From Tenuibacillus multivorans (GTDB taxonomy: Bacteria > Bacillota > Bacilli > Bacillales > Alkalibacillaceae), in assembly GCF_900103915.1 (NCBI RefSeq), contig NZ_FNIG01000007.1:1-64000 (forward strand): a stretch of DNA of 64,000 bases, given 5' to 3'. Both the position numbers and the translations under genes were made by a program. Below the pieces are notes generated by a model, which was given only the letters and a program-made list of their open reading frames with translations, searched no databases and was not told the DNA's origin. This document shows, one piece after another, positions 38,120 to 46,837 of the stretch; the stretch's first letter is position 1; every line of letters starts with the position of its first letter.

Positions 38120-38150
38120 AAAATGGAGAGGCTTTATTCCTCTCCATTTT
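38120..38150. terminator. Bidirectional terminator between MFS and CDF genes
   Basis: AAAATGGAGAGG pairs with CCTCTCCATTTT, with T-runs on both strands; it covers the end of the cation transporter gene. Confidence 0.9.
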
Positions 38151-39102
38151 TTTGATTAGGCTTATAGTTTTTTTCATCATCCGATTCGATAATACCAATC
38201 GTCGCATCATCAATATCCGGGTCTTCTAATAATGATTCCGAGACTTTAAACTTAATATCATCCGCTTCCGCTAAAGATAGTCCCTTAACTAATTCAATAT
38301 AACTTTCAACATGATATTGTCTTCCCTCCTGTAAGACACGAATTTGACTGATATCGACGACTTTAGGATGGTCTAATATAATTTTGGCCACACGGTCTTT
38401 TACACGTTCTGGTGCTGCAACTCCAATTAAACCAATCGTATTTTCGTAACCGATTTTGATGGCTATTCCGATTAATAATACGCCGATGATCATGGTCCCA
38501 ATCCCGTCCACAATATAATTCCCAGTGAAGTAGGCAACAATGACGGCGATTAAGGCAACCAGTGCTCCTAAAGTCGCGACAATATCCTCATAAAAAACTA
38601 AGCGCGTCGGAGGTGCTGAGTATTTGACATTTTGAATAACCGTTTTAATAAATCCCTCTTCAGAATTCTCAGCTCTTGACTCTTCCACAACCTCTTTCAT
38701 GACTTTGGCTAATACATAACCATCAACTATGACAGAAGCAGATAATACTACAACGTTCAACCAAAAATTTGAGGATTCCTCAGGATGTTGAATAATTTCC
38801 CAACCTTTATGTAAGGTCTCATAAGCCATAATGGAAATCACAATGACCGCTAATAAAACAAATAAATTAATAACCCTGCCAAATCCTGTCGGAAAGCGTT
38901 TCGTCGGTTCCTTTTGGGCTAATATACTTCCGAAGTAAACCATACCCTGATTTAATGTATCAGCTGAGGAATGAATGGTTGTCGCAAACATCGACCCACT
39001 ACCGCTTATTGCGGCAGCAATCCCTTTTATAATCGTTAAACCTAAATTTCCTAAAGCAGCAATTCCTGACGATTTATTACCTTTTTTTAATAATTCCCAC
39101 AT
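38134..39102 (-). CDS. Cation diffusion facilitator family transporter
   Basis: A roughly 322-residue CDF-type protein with about six membrane helices and a C-terminal cytoplasmic ferredoxin-like domain (VVDISQIRVLQEGRQYHVESYIEL). The metal site residues are visible as HSSADTLNQ in helix 2 and VDGIGTM in helix 5. It should export a divalent metal (Zn, Co, Fe or Mn) in exchange for protons. The start was set at the ATG at 39102 with GGGG upstream; a longer frame to 39177 lacks a site. Confidence 0.8.
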   Translation of the reverse strand: MWELLKKGNKSSGIAALGNLGLTIIKGIAAAISGSGSMFATTIHSSADTLNQGMVYFGSILAQKEPTKRFPTGFGRVINLFVLLAVIVISIMAYETLHKGWEIIQHPEESSNFWLNVVVLSASVIVDGYVLAKVMKEVVEESRAENSEEGFIKTVIQNVKYSAPPTRLVFYEDIVATLGALVALIAVIVAYFTGNYIVDGIGTMIIGVLLIGIAIKIGYENTIGLIGVAAPERVKDRVAKIILDHPKVVDISQIRVLQEGRQYHVESYIELVKGLSLAEADDIKFKVSESLLEDPDIDDATIGIIESDDEKNYKPNQKNGEE

Positions 39103-39224
39103 GTGATTACCCCGCCTTTTCCAGAGTTCTTCTATGTAGTTTTCACGATTATGGCTAAAAGATACTTTTTTAGGCAAGCACCGTGTTTCTAGTCATTCAA
39201 TATATTAAAAATAGGTGAGTAGAC

Positions 39225-40088
39225 ATGAGATTGTATTTAGCATTACTTAGCTTAAGCTTTATATGGGGAATTGCTTTTATTTTAATCAAAATGACTGTCA
39301 ATGTAACCGGTGTTTGGGGAATGGTCTTTTTACGCTGTTTAATTGGCGCAATTGCATTAACGCCATTATTTATATGGACATTAATAAAAACCAAACCATC
39401 CATCCCACTTAAACAGCTCATTATTCTCGGAACGATCAATGCGGGTATTCCGTGGGGATTACTCGCTTGGAGTGAAACGGTTATTAATAGTAATACGACT
39501 TCAGTCATTAATGCTTTAACACCGATATTTACAGCATTAATTGGTTATTTATTTTTTAGTAAAAGGCTTCAAAAAAAGCAATGGATTGGGATTTTAACGG
39601 GCTTTTTGGGGATTATCATATTAATGGAGTTTCAAATTCAACATTTATTTGGCAGTGATTTTATCGGAATTGGAACGATGGTTTTAGCCACCATTTTCTA
39701 TGGATTCGGCTCACAATACCTAAAGAAACATCTTCAAAAGACTGACCTAATTATCACGACAACGGTCTCTTTATTTGTCGCATCCTTAGTCGGTTTATTG
39801 ATCGCACTTGTCGTTCACGATATGCCAGCATTTGCTGAATTTGATTTATCCGTAACGTTAATAGTCCTTGCTCTCGGTGCTTTAGGCTCTGGTCTTGCCC
39901 ACATCATTCTGTATTACATGATTATTAATGGGACACCTGAGTTTGCCACAACGGTTGCTTATATTATTCCGATTTCCGCCATGATTGCAAGTTACCTCAT
40001 TTTAGAAGAGCCAATCACAGCTAACCTAATACTCGGGATGCTGATTATCTTTAGTGGGATTTATTTAACTAGCCGACAACATAGATAA
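39225..40088 (+). CDS. EamA/DMT-family transporter
   Basis: A 287-residue protein of ten predicted helices made of two EamA repeats (start SLSFIWGIAFILIKMTV; second near residue 145). Family stretches are LTPIFTALIGYLFF and IPISAMIASYLILEEPIT. It exports small metabolites or amino acids in this superfamily; the substrate is unknown. The ATG has AGGTGAG. A hairpin overlaps its stop codon (40071-40101) and may end the transcript. Confidence 0.82.
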   Translation: MRLYLALLSLSFIWGIAFILIKMTVNVTGVWGMVFLRCLIGAIALTPLFIWTLIKTKPSIPLKQLIILGTINAGIPWGLLAWSETVINSNTTSVINALTPIFTALIGYLFFSKRLQKKQWIGILTGFLGIIILMEFQIQHLFGSDFIGIGTMVLATIFYGFGSQYLKKHLQKTDLIITTTVSLFVASLVGLLIALVVHDMPAFAEFDLSVTLIVLALGALGSGLAHIILYYMIINGTPEFATTVAYIIPISAMIASYLILEEPITANLILGMLIIFSGIYLTSRQHR

Positions 40089-40108
40089 GATGTCGTCGGC
40101 TCTAACGC

Positions 40109-41800
40109 CTAGCTTAATATGGATGTCTGTGTTTGATCCTGATTCGCTACGATTAAGTCAAAATATTTTAATTCTAATGGATCTTGCTGATAACCAGTTA
40201 TCAAAGTCTTGTTGATAAACACCTCAGCTACAGCGTAGTCACGCTCGAAGTTCTCCCCATCTTCGATATGATCTAAAGCGATTACCGCTTCATAAAGATC
40301 GACCATGTCTTGAGCTAACTTCTTCGGATACATGAGACGGGCACTCATATTCATATTTGATAATTGTTGTAATGACTGCTTGAATTGATTCAATGCTTGG
40401 TAAACGGGCGTCGCTAATGGCTTAACCGTCTCTGGTAAACGAGCTAGCCTTTCTTCCATATCTCTTAAAAATAGCTCATGCACATTTAATTTCTCAATCA
40501 GACGTAAAACCTCTAGACCTAAAATATTTGCCGTCCCTTCCCAGACCGTTAATACTTGGGCATCACGCAGTAAACGAGGCGTCACAAAATCCTCGATATA
40601 GCCATTTCCGCCGTGCATTTCAATTGATTCATGTGCATAGTCAATCGCCTGCTCGGCTGTTTCCTTCTTTAATAAAGCAATATAGAGCCTCAACATAGCC
40701 ATATCGTCCTCAGTCGCTTGAGAGTCTTTAGCCATCACCTGGTCAAATAACGAAATCATATCAAACGTCGCAATTGTTTCAACTTCTAGTTTAGTTTTCA
40801 TATTGACTAAAGTCTCTTGAATCATAGGATAATGCGTGATTTTTTGACCAAACGCATCACGTTGAAACGCGTAATCCTTTGCCTCTTGATAAGCACGACG
40901 CATAATGCCTAACGAAGCCACAGTATTACAGACACGCGATAAATTTAAAGCCTCCATCATGTATTTAAAGCCTTGTTTAGGGTCACCAACCAAGTATGCC
41001 TCCGCACCATCAAACTCCACTTCAGCAGACGGAACCGCTCGGACCCCGAGTTTATCCTTTAACCTGCGAATACTTAATTGTTGCTGCTCTCGGTTACGTT
41101 CCCACGGGACTAAAAATAAACTTAACCCTTTTGTCCCTTCAGGAGCCCCCTCGATTCTAGCTAAAACTATGACAACACCGCACATCCCAGCATTACTGGC
41201 AAAATATTTTTCACCATACAACTGGTAGCGATCACCAACTTGAACCGCTTTAACGACATTAGCTCCGACGTCAGATCCACCCTGACGTTCGGTTAAAAAA
41301 GTTGCCCCTTCAAATAACTCAACGTCACCCGTTGAGATCACATGAGGTAAAAATTTGTCCCGAAGCGATGCGTCTGCATAGTGGTCAATCAAATAAGCTG
41401 TTGCCAGCGTTAACGTAACCGGACAATAAAAACCTGGTTCTGATTGAGACAATAAGTAACCTTGTGCGTAAGAGTACATGTAGTTCCCTTTGCGCTCAAG
41501 TTCTGGAATGTCTTTATGAACATAGCCGATAATCCCTGTTTGGTAAGTCTCTTCGACTGTTTTTCGATAGCCTTCATTGACCCAAACTTGATTAACTTCT
41601 TCACCCATTTTATTGTACTTGATTAGACGTGGCTGTCCTTCCCGATCTGTGTGAATGGCTCGTTCATCAATTTCATTCGCAACCTTTTCACCGAATTCGG
41701 TTAACTGCTCATGGGCATAATCATAAAAATCCGTTGGAAGATACTTTTTCATTAACCGTTGAATCAGCCGATCATTGATATAGTAGTTGTGTTGACTCAT
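40109..41800 (-). CDS. Acyl-CoA dehydrogenase, AidB-like
   Basis: A 563-residue acyl-CoA dehydrogenase family member with AidB-like features: a long N-terminal region before FAD contacts FLTERQGGSDVGANV and EKYFASNAG, RDAFGQKITHYPMIQE, and the C-terminal EMHGGNGYIEDF and VWEGTANILGLEVLR. By context it probably oxidises an acyl-CoA made by the ligase encoded 2 bp upstream. Third gene of a MerR-controlled operon. Confidence 0.87.
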   Translation of the reverse strand: MSQHNYYINDRLIQRLMKKYLPTDFYDYAHEQLTEFGEKVANEIDERAIHTDREGQPRLIKYNKMGEEVNQVWVNEGYRKTVEETYQTGIIGYVHKDIPELERKGNYMYSYAQGYLLSQSEPGFYCPVTLTLATAYLIDHYADASLRDKFLPHVISTGDVELFEGATFLTERQGGSDVGANVVKAVQVGDRYQLYGEKYFASNAGMCGVVIVLARIEGAPEGTKGLSLFLVPWERNREQQQLSIRRLKDKLGVRAVPSAEVEFDGAEAYLVGDPKQGFKYMMEALNLSRVCNTVASLGIMRRAYQEAKDYAFQRDAFGQKITHYPMIQETLVNMKTKLEVETIATFDMISLFDQVMAKDSQATEDDMAMLRLYIALLKKETAEQAIDYAHESIEMHGGNGYIEDFVTPRLLRDAQVLTVWEGTANILGLEVLRLIEKLNVHELFLRDMEERLARLPETVKPLATPVYQALNQFKQSLQQLSNMNMSARLMYPKKLAQDMVDLYEAVIALDHIEDGENFERDYAVAEVFINKTLITGYQQDPLELKYFDLIVANQDQTQTSILS

Positions 41801-41802
41801 GA

Positions 41803-43308
41803 CTAAACAGTCCTTCCCTCTTGTTCTCTCAATTGATTTTTTAATAACTTACCCGTCGCATTTCGTGGTAGTGCTTCTAACACCTCGTAAAAATGCGGGA
41901 TCTTATAGATAGCGACCTTATCCTGTAAAAACTGTTTACACGTCGTCTCTACATTACTAACGTCGTCATTTAAAACGACAAACGCTTTAGCCGATTCCCC
42001 CCATTCAGGATGTGGCACACCCACGATCGCAACATCTTCAATATCCGGATGCGTCATCAATATTTTTTCAACCTCGCTTGGATAAATATTGACACCACCT
42101 GAAATAATCACATCTTTCTTGCGGTCAATCACCCAGAAATAGCCATCTTCATCACGCTTAGCAATATCACCCGTATATAACCAGCCACCTTTAATCGTTT
42201 CCTTTGTCTTTTCAGGTGCTTTATAATAGCCTTTCATATTCCCTTCACCACGTAAGATGATTTCACCTGGCTCGTCAAGACTATTTTCATCAACCAATCG
42301 AATTTCGCAATTTAAAGCTGCGCGCTGACCGATACTACCTGATTTATGGTCGTGCTCCCTAGCCTCAAGTAACGTTCCATTTGGACCAGCTTCCGTCAAT
42401 CCGTATACACACATAAGGTCTTCAGTTGAAAAACGGTCTTTCACCAATTCCACTTCAGCCTTGCCAAGTGGGGCCCCACCATAAACCCAATATTGCATCG
42501 ACGTTAGATCATATTGGTCAATATCGGGTCGCTTAGCCTTCATTATATAAGCTACTGGCGCGCCAAAGAAATGCGTTGTTCGTTCCTTCTCAACCGTTTT
42601 TAATAATAATTCAGGTGTAAATGTAGGGGTTAGCACATGCGTGGCACCGACATACAAACCAGCACCCATAAATAAGTGTAGTGGAGCCGAATGACTTAAT
42701 GGCATCATATGAAGAATACGACTGTCTTTATTCATATTCATCTCAATACAAATCATGGTCGCGACCGTTAAAATATTACGATGGGTAAACAAGACACCTT
42801 TTGGATTACCAGTCGTGCCAGAGGTATATAAGATGGATGCTTCATCATCCTCCGTCGAATCACAATCAATTGGTTCAGCCTGTCCAACTAATAAATCGTC
42901 TAACGACAACCAATTCCCCTGTTTCTCTCCTGTTTTCAAACAAATCAATTCCTCATGATCAGCAATGGGTTTGGATTGATCGAATAGCCATTCATGTGTC
43001 GCAAAAAATTGCGCTTCACTATGCTGAAGGATATATTCTATCTCACTTGTCGTTAACTTGGCATTGTTTGGGATGACGATACCTTTTAACCTTAATACCG
43101 CTACATATAGAAACATAAACTCTTTCGTATTCGGCATATGAATGATGTGTTTATCACCCGATTTAAATCCGAGTTGTTTAAGTTGGCTTGATAATTGGTT
43201 GACCGTATCCTCCCACTCTTGATAAGTTAATCTTTCTGTTGGCGTTACAATCGCCTCATGATTTGGAAATTTACGAGATTGATAAGATAACAGCTTTGAA
43301 ATATTCAT
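41803..43308 (-). CDS. Acyl-CoA synthetase (AMP-forming)
   Basis: A 501-residue ANL-superfamily ligase. ATP-binding motif YTSGTTGNPKGV, adenylate motifs YGLTEAGPNGT and YTGDIAKRDEDGYFWVIDRK, hinge and CoA-binding GGVNIYPSEVE, and catalytic Lys in RNATGKLLK are intact. It activates a fatty or organic acid to the CoA thioester. The start overlaps the MerR gene stop (ATGA), so both are translationally coupled. Chain-length preference cannot be told. Confidence 0.92.
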   Translation of the reverse strand: MNISKLLSYQSRKFPNHEAIVTPTERLTYQEWEDTVNQLSSQLKQLGFKSGDKHIIHMPNTKEFMFLYVAVLRLKGIVIPNNAKLTTSEIEYILQHSEAQFFATHEWLFDQSKPIADHEELICLKTGEKQGNWLSLDDLLVGQAEPIDCDSTEDDEASILYTSGTTGNPKGVLFTHRNILTVATMICIEMNMNKDSRILHMMPLSHSAPLHLFMGAGLYVGATHVLTPTFTPELLLKTVEKERTTHFFGAPVAYIMKAKRPDIDQYDLTSMQYWVYGGAPLGKAEVELVKDRFSTEDLMCVYGLTEAGPNGTLLEAREHDHKSGSIGQRAALNCEIRLVDENSLDEPGEIILRGEGNMKGYYKAPEKTKETIKGGWLYTGDIAKRDEDGYFWVIDRKKDVIISGGVNIYPSEVEKILMTHPDIEDVAIVGVPHPEWGESAKAFVVLNDDVSNVETTCKQFLQDKVAIYKIPHFYEVLEALPRNATGKLLKNQLREQEGRTV

Positions 43309-43700
43309 CTATTTTCCTCCCCTAATTGATCTAATGTTTTCCGAAAAACATCTAGATACTGCTCCATTTCACGTCTAAGCTGCATCAACTCTTCAAGCCT
43401 TTGCGTTACCTCATGTAGCTTGTCCTCCCCATATTCGATTGTCTTTTTCAATTGCTCACGACCGGTTGGATCTTTTTCAAAAAGTAGGATCATGTCTTTA
43501 ATTTCGTCTAACGAAAAACCGTATTTCTTACCTCGAAAAATAAGCTGTAGCTGAATTTTTTCCTTTTTACCATATTTACGATGGCCATTATGATTTCGTT
43601 TTGGTTTAAGTAAACCAATTTCTTCGTAGTACCGAATCGTTCGTGTCGATACACCAAACATAGCTGCTATTTCAGAAATCGAATAAAGGTCGTTGCTCAC
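43305..43700 (-). CDS. MerR-family regulator of the acyl-CoA operon
   Basis: A 131-residue MerR regulator. The helix-turn-helix and wing are SISEIAAMFGVSTRTIRYYEEIGLL and RKYGKKEKIQLQLI; a long coiled-coil dimer helix follows, with no cysteine metal site. This pattern resembles LiuR-type activators of acyl-CoA catabolism. The start is GTG at 43700 with GGAG 8 nt upstream; the upstream GTG at 43721 has no site. Its operon promoter has the 19-bp spacer expected for MerR control. Confidence 0.85.
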   Translation of the reverse strand: MSNDLYSISEIAAMFGVSTRTIRYYEEIGLLKPKRNHNGHRKYGKKEKIQLQLIFRGKKYGFSLDEIKDMILLFEKDPTGREQLKKTIEYGEDKLHEVTQRLEELMQLRREMEQYLDVFRKTLDQLGEENR

Positions 43701-43730
43701 CTCACCCTCTCCTTTTGTCACAATATTCTT

Positions 43731-43761
43731 AGTTTACCATTAACGTTAACGTAAAGTTCAA
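43731..43761 (-). promoter_or_regulatory. MerR-type promoter with 19-bp spacer and dyad
   Basis: TTGAAC (43756-43761) and TAAACT (43731-43736) are 19 bp apart, the stretched spacing of MerR-activated promoters. The spacer holds TTTACGTTAACGTTAA, centred on the perfect palindrome ACGTTAACGT, similar to the LiuR-type motif I recall. Confidence 0.8.
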
Positions 43762-43787
43762 GCATTGAATGGTTATTATTTTTTTGG

Positions 43788-43820
43788 AACTTGGACAATC
43801 GCAGGGCAAACTTGGACAAT
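43788..43820. repeat. Two AACTTGGACAAT units, 21 bp apart
   Basis: A 12-bp identical sequence begins at 43788 and 43809. It lies between the MerR promoter and a terminator. The spacing is the same as in the arrays near 32.4 and 33.8 kb. Confidence 0.7.
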
Positions 43821-43830
43821 TAACAAGCAT

Positions 43831-43862
43831 AAAAAAGGCTGCGAAAGATCGCAGCCTTTTTT
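43831..43862. terminator. Terminator after the first yjcZ-type gene
   Basis: GGCTGCGA pairs with TCGCAGCC with flanking A6 and T6 runs, 10 bp past the stop on the minus strand. Confidence 0.85.
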
Positions 43863-43871
43863 GTATTTATT

Positions 43872-43961
43872 TTAGTACCAAGAAGCACCAACAATGATTA
43901 GTAGAATGAACAACACCACAATTAAGGCAAATCCGCCGCCGTAACCATATCCTCCTGACAT
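43872..43961 (-). CDS. YjcZ-family small sporulation protein, copy 1
   Basis: A 29-residue protein: a Gly/Tyr-rich head ([11 protein letters not shown]) and one hydrophobic helix ([18 protein letters not shown]). This is the YjcZ family of small spore-associated proteins in Bacillaceae. AAAGGAGG lies 10 nt before the ATG; the longer upstream frame is not coding. Probably inserted in a forespore or spore membrane; exact role unknown to me. Confidence 0.85.
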   Translation of the reverse strand: MSGGYGYGGGFALIVVLFILLIIVGASWY

Positions 43962-44241
43962 GGAAACATTCCTCCTTTTATCATTTTCACTATCAACATA
44001 TGTGGAGTAATAAAAAATGATAGGGCACCTGCGGAATTGTTGAAAAAAATAATCAAAATCCCTCAGTTGATAAATAATATAAGAAATCGACCACCGCCCA
44101 AATGAGACGGTGGTCATTGGAGGTGAAAATTTTATAAAAGAGGTCTCGGCTACTTTTATAAAATACTATGCCTTAAAAATAGTTTAGTAAGGGCATTCTC
44201 ATTAATTAACTTTACTTTCTAAAGAAAAGATCTAATAACGT

Positions 44242-44276
44242 AAGAAAGCTGCACCAAAATTAGTGCAGCTTTTCTT
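44242..44276 (-). terminator. Terminator after the second yjcZ-type gene
   Basis: AAGCTGCAC pairs with GTGCAGCTT around a 8-nt loop, with T-rich flanks, 13 bp past the stop. Confidence 0.75.
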
Positions 44277-44288
44277 AGTTTAAATTAT

Positions 44289-44402
44289 TTAGTAACCATA
44301 GCCTCCGCCGTAGCCCCAAGTTGCACCAACAATAATAAGTAAGATAAACAACACGACGATCAACGCGAATCCTTCACCATAACCGTATCCGCCTGCTGAC
44401 AT
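44289..44402 (-). CDS. YjcZ-family small sporulation protein, copy 2
   Basis: A 37-residue paralogue ([12 protein letters not shown], then [16 protein letters not shown]) with an extra Gly/Tyr tail GYGGGYGY after the hydrophobic helix. AAGGAGTG precedes the ATG. The tail is not present in the other three copies. Confidence 0.85.
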   Translation of the reverse strand: MSAGGYGYGEGFALIVVLFILLIIVGATWGYGGGYGY

Positions 44403-44578
44403 AGACTAACACACTCCTTAATTTATTTTTACTTTCAACGTATGTTATGTAACGGATCTTGGTTAGGGCGTTAAAGCGGGTTTTGGACAGATAAAAGCAG
44501 TGATAATCCCGATATTAGCCCATACATTCAATTAACGTTGGACATATGCTTAATTAAGGAACAGAGGAAAGGGGTTGT

Positions 44579-44968
44579 ATGATCATGGCTTCAAAGAATA
44601 ACTCTAGAGGAAACCCAATGGAATTAATTAATGATTTTTTTCAGTCGAAACACCATCAATCCTTAATGCATAATATTGACCAAATATTTCAGCCAAATCA
44701 AAAAATCATTCCGATAGACATTAGCGAAAATCGCTCATTTTTCATTATTACAGCAACACTAGCGGGCATTCCTAAAGAGAATATCAACCTTGAATTGATG
44801 GGCGATCAATTAATCATCAATATTAATCATAAAAATAACCCTTACGAGAAACGGAAAGTAGACTTACCTTCATATGTTACGCCAAACGGAATGAAAGCCA
44901 GACATCGAGACGGGATATTGCAGATAAAATTTCCTAAGATAAAAGGTGAAAGTATTGAAATTAACTAA
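44579..44968 (+). CDS. Hsp20/alpha-crystallin-like protein
   Basis: A 129-residue protein with an alpha-crystallin-type core (residues about 45-125): IPIDISENRSFFIITATLAG, then NINLELMGDQLIININH and the end GILQIKFPK. In spore formers, small Hsp20-like proteins such as CotM/CotP are coat components, and the spore-protein neighbourhood suggests that here, but a general chaperone role is possible. GGAAAGGGG precedes two candidate ATGs (44579, 44585). Confidence 0.75.
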   Translation: MIMASKNNSRGNPMELINDFFQSKHHQSLMHNIDQIFQPNQKIIPIDISENRSFFIITATLAGIPKENINLELMGDQLIININHKNNPYEKRKVDLPSYVTPNGMKARHRDGILQIKFPKIKGESIEIN

Positions 44969-44990
44969 CAACATGAATCATAAGGTTTAA

Positions 44991-45024
44991 AAGTGCAGAA
45001 GTACGATAAAGTAATCCTGCACTT
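44991..45024. terminator. Hairpin between convergent genes
   Basis: AAGTGCAG pairs with CTGCACTT around an 18-nt loop between the Hsp20-like gene and the minus-strand gene at 45033. Moderate strength. Confidence 0.45.
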
Positions 45025-45032
45025 AACCATTT

Positions 45033-45275
45033 TTACCAAAATGCTCCAGCCAATGCGATTCCTGCTATAAACGATAAGGCTATCGGCACTCCGAATCCAA
45101 AGCCACCATAACCTCCGTAAAACCCATAGCCTAAACCGCCGCGTACAGGCTGAAGCCAGACACGACTAGGCGTCACTCTTGTGATGCGTCCAACATGAAC
45201 GAAACCATCCATCTGTCTGACTTTTACCACTTCGCCATGAAACTGACAGCATCTATTATAAATGTGCATGGACAT
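45033..45275 (-). CDS. Small protein with Gly-rich hydrophobic C terminus
   Basis: An 80-residue protein. The N-terminal half has a CC pair (YNRCCQFHGEVVKV) and a basic beta-rich stretch (HVGRITRVTPSRVWLQPVRGG); the C-terminal half is Gly/Phe/Tyr-rich (YGFYGGYGGFGFG) and ends in one hydrophobic helix. The Gly-rich plus helix layout recalls the nearby YjcZ proteins, so a spore surface role is a guess. AGGAGTGG is 9 nt before the ATG. Confidence 0.65.
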   Translation of the reverse strand: MSMHIYNRCCQFHGEVVKVRQMDGFVHVGRITRVTPSRVWLQPVRGGLGYGFYGGYGGFGFGVPIALSFIAGIALAGAFW

Positions 45276-45388
45276 ACATTACCACTCCTATATCTTTTCT
45301 ATTAGTGTATGCATACTAGTTTTATAGGAATAGACATACGTTTATTTTATAGAATAATAGGTTTATAAATACGTAAGGAGAGATCATA

Positions 45389-46222
45389 TTGCCTGTTATT
45401 AACACCTACGATTGGCTAAAAAACTTTTCAAATCAATGTGAGCAAAACCGATCTAAGAACCCCTATTTAATTCAATTAGAAACACTATGCAAACCCATCA
45501 AGGATCACTTTTCATCCTATGATATCGAAGAACTTCATTATATTTTACTTCAAAATGGATTATTTGAGCCTAACGAATGGAGACATATCAAGAAAACCTC
45601 CCGTCTCATACAAGAAAAGAATCAATGGAAACTTGTTCAAAAAGAATTTAAAAATCTGAAGAGTAAATGGAATGGTCCAGACATCCCTATTTTTATCCTT
45701 CCTGTCAAAAGAGCACACCACAAAGTTCAGCGAACCACTCTAAAAAAGGGTGGATTAGCCTTTAAAGAAGCCTTATTTTTATTTTTATCTCCCAATCTAA
45801 CAAACCATGAAGTTAAATCAGTTTTAGCTCACGAATATAGCCATGTTTTTCGACTAAACCATTTCAAACTTAATGAAGCAAAGTTAACTTTAAAAGACAT
45901 GTTAGTTCTAGAAGGGCTTGGGGAATATGTGGTGAAAGAGTTATACGGTGAGGAATATCTTGCCCCATGGATTAATTTATACAGTTATGAGCAAATGTCA
46001 GATCTATGGGACAGGGAATATTCTAATAACTTAAACTTGCTAAATAAGGAAAAACAACATCTATTGTTGTTTGGAATCGGTAACCATCGCCTCCCTAAGT
46101 GGATTGGCTACAATATTGGCTACGCTATAGTTGAATCCTATCAAAGAAACCAAGGTATTAAGAGTAGTAAACAATTATTAAAAACGTCGGCGGATGAAAT
46201 TATAAATGGATCTAATTTTTAA
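45389..46222 (+). CDS. DUF2268-type putative zinc metalloprotease
   Basis: A 277-residue protein with the zinc protease motif HEYSH (VLAHEYSHVFRLNH, about residues 149-153) followed by a Glu 20-30 residues later (LEGLGEYVV), the pattern of DUF2268/gluzincin-like Bacillus proteins. No signal peptide, so it is cytoplasmic. Substrate unknown. The start is TTG (45389) with AAGGAGAG 6 nt upstream. It lies among spore-related genes. Confidence 0.78.
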   Translation: MPVINTYDWLKNFSNQCEQNRSKNPYLIQLETLCKPIKDHFSSYDIEELHYILLQNGLFEPNEWRHIKKTSRLIQEKNQWKLVQKEFKNLKSKWNGPDIPIFILPVKRAHHKVQRTTLKKGGLAFKEALFLFLSPNLTNHEVKSVLAHEYSHVFRLNHFKLNEAKLTLKDMLVLEGLGEYVVKELYGEEYLAPWINLYSYEQMSDLWDREYSNNLNLLNKEKQHLLLFGIGNHRLPKWIGYNIGYAIVESYQRNQGIKSSKQLLKTSADEIINGSNF

Positions 46223-46245
46223 GCAACCTGTGCGGTGGTAAAGGA

Positions 46246-46277
46246 AAAACCTTACCCTACAAAAAGGATAAGGTTTT
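46246..46277. terminator. Bidirectional terminator
   Basis: AAAACCTTACCCT pairs with AGGATAAGGTTTT (one mismatch) between the DUF2268 gene and the convergent yjcZ copy 3. Confidence 0.8.
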
Positions 46278-46298
46278 ATATTCAATCAATCGAGCGGC

Positions 46299-46460
46299 TT
46301 AGTAAAATGATGCTCCTACGATAATGAGTAGGATAAATAATACGACGATTAAGGTGAATCCGCCACCATAGCCGTAGCCACCACCACCGCCGTATCCGTA
46401 GCCACAGCCTCCAAGGCCTCTATTTCCATAAGGTCCGCAGCCACCGAATCCGAATGACAT
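46299..46460 (-). CDS. YjcZ-family small sporulation protein, copy 3 (long head)
   Basis: A 53-residue version with a long Gly/Tyr/Cys-rich head (two Cys, [19 protein letters not shown]) and the shared helix [25 protein letters not shown] precedes the ATG. The two cysteines could allow cross-linking in the coat; this is an inference. Confidence 0.85.
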   Translation of the reverse strand: MSFGFGGCGPYGNRGLGGCGYGYGGGGGYGYGGGFTLIVVLFILLIIVGASFY

Positions 46461-46604
46461 ATCTTCAACCCCTTTCAAAAAATCATGATTTTGCTAAAGA
46501 CAATGGTTCAATGTGAGTTAAATTAATTATGCGCATATTAATTTAGCTACTATGATGAATTGAAGGAATGATGGGGATACGATTAGTTATTTTAAAAATT
46601 CTAC

Positions 46605-46700
46605 TTAGTACCACCAGGAAGCACCTACGATAATTAATAAGATAAACAGCACAACAATTAACGCAAAGCCTCCGCCATATCCATAACCACCGTAAGACAT
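46605..46700 (-). CDS. YjcZ-family small sporulation protein, copy 4
   Basis: A 31-residue copy ([12 protein letters not shown], then [19 protein letters not shown]). AAAGGGGG lies 4 to 5 nt before the ATG. Same orientation as the others; no obvious terminator. Confidence 0.85.
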   Translation of the reverse strand: MSYGGYGYGGGFALIVVLFILLIIVGASWWY

Positions 46701-46837
46701 CATTTAGCCCCCTTTCATATTGTTTAAGAGCGTTAACTCTTTATTTTAATTTATGTAGGGGGCTAATAGATTGTATAGACGACTATCCTTTTATCATTAA
46801 TTCATATATAAAATTGTCATGTTACTTGACTACTTTG

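Noticed and set aside
40071-40101. Terminator overlapping the EamA stop codon
   Set aside because: The stem is interrupted and lacks a T-tract, so it was mentioned only with the gene.
43872-44117. 81-residue version of YjcZ copy 1
   Set aside because: The upstream 52 codons lack a ribosome binding site, whereas the short form follows AAAGGAGG and matches its three paralogues.
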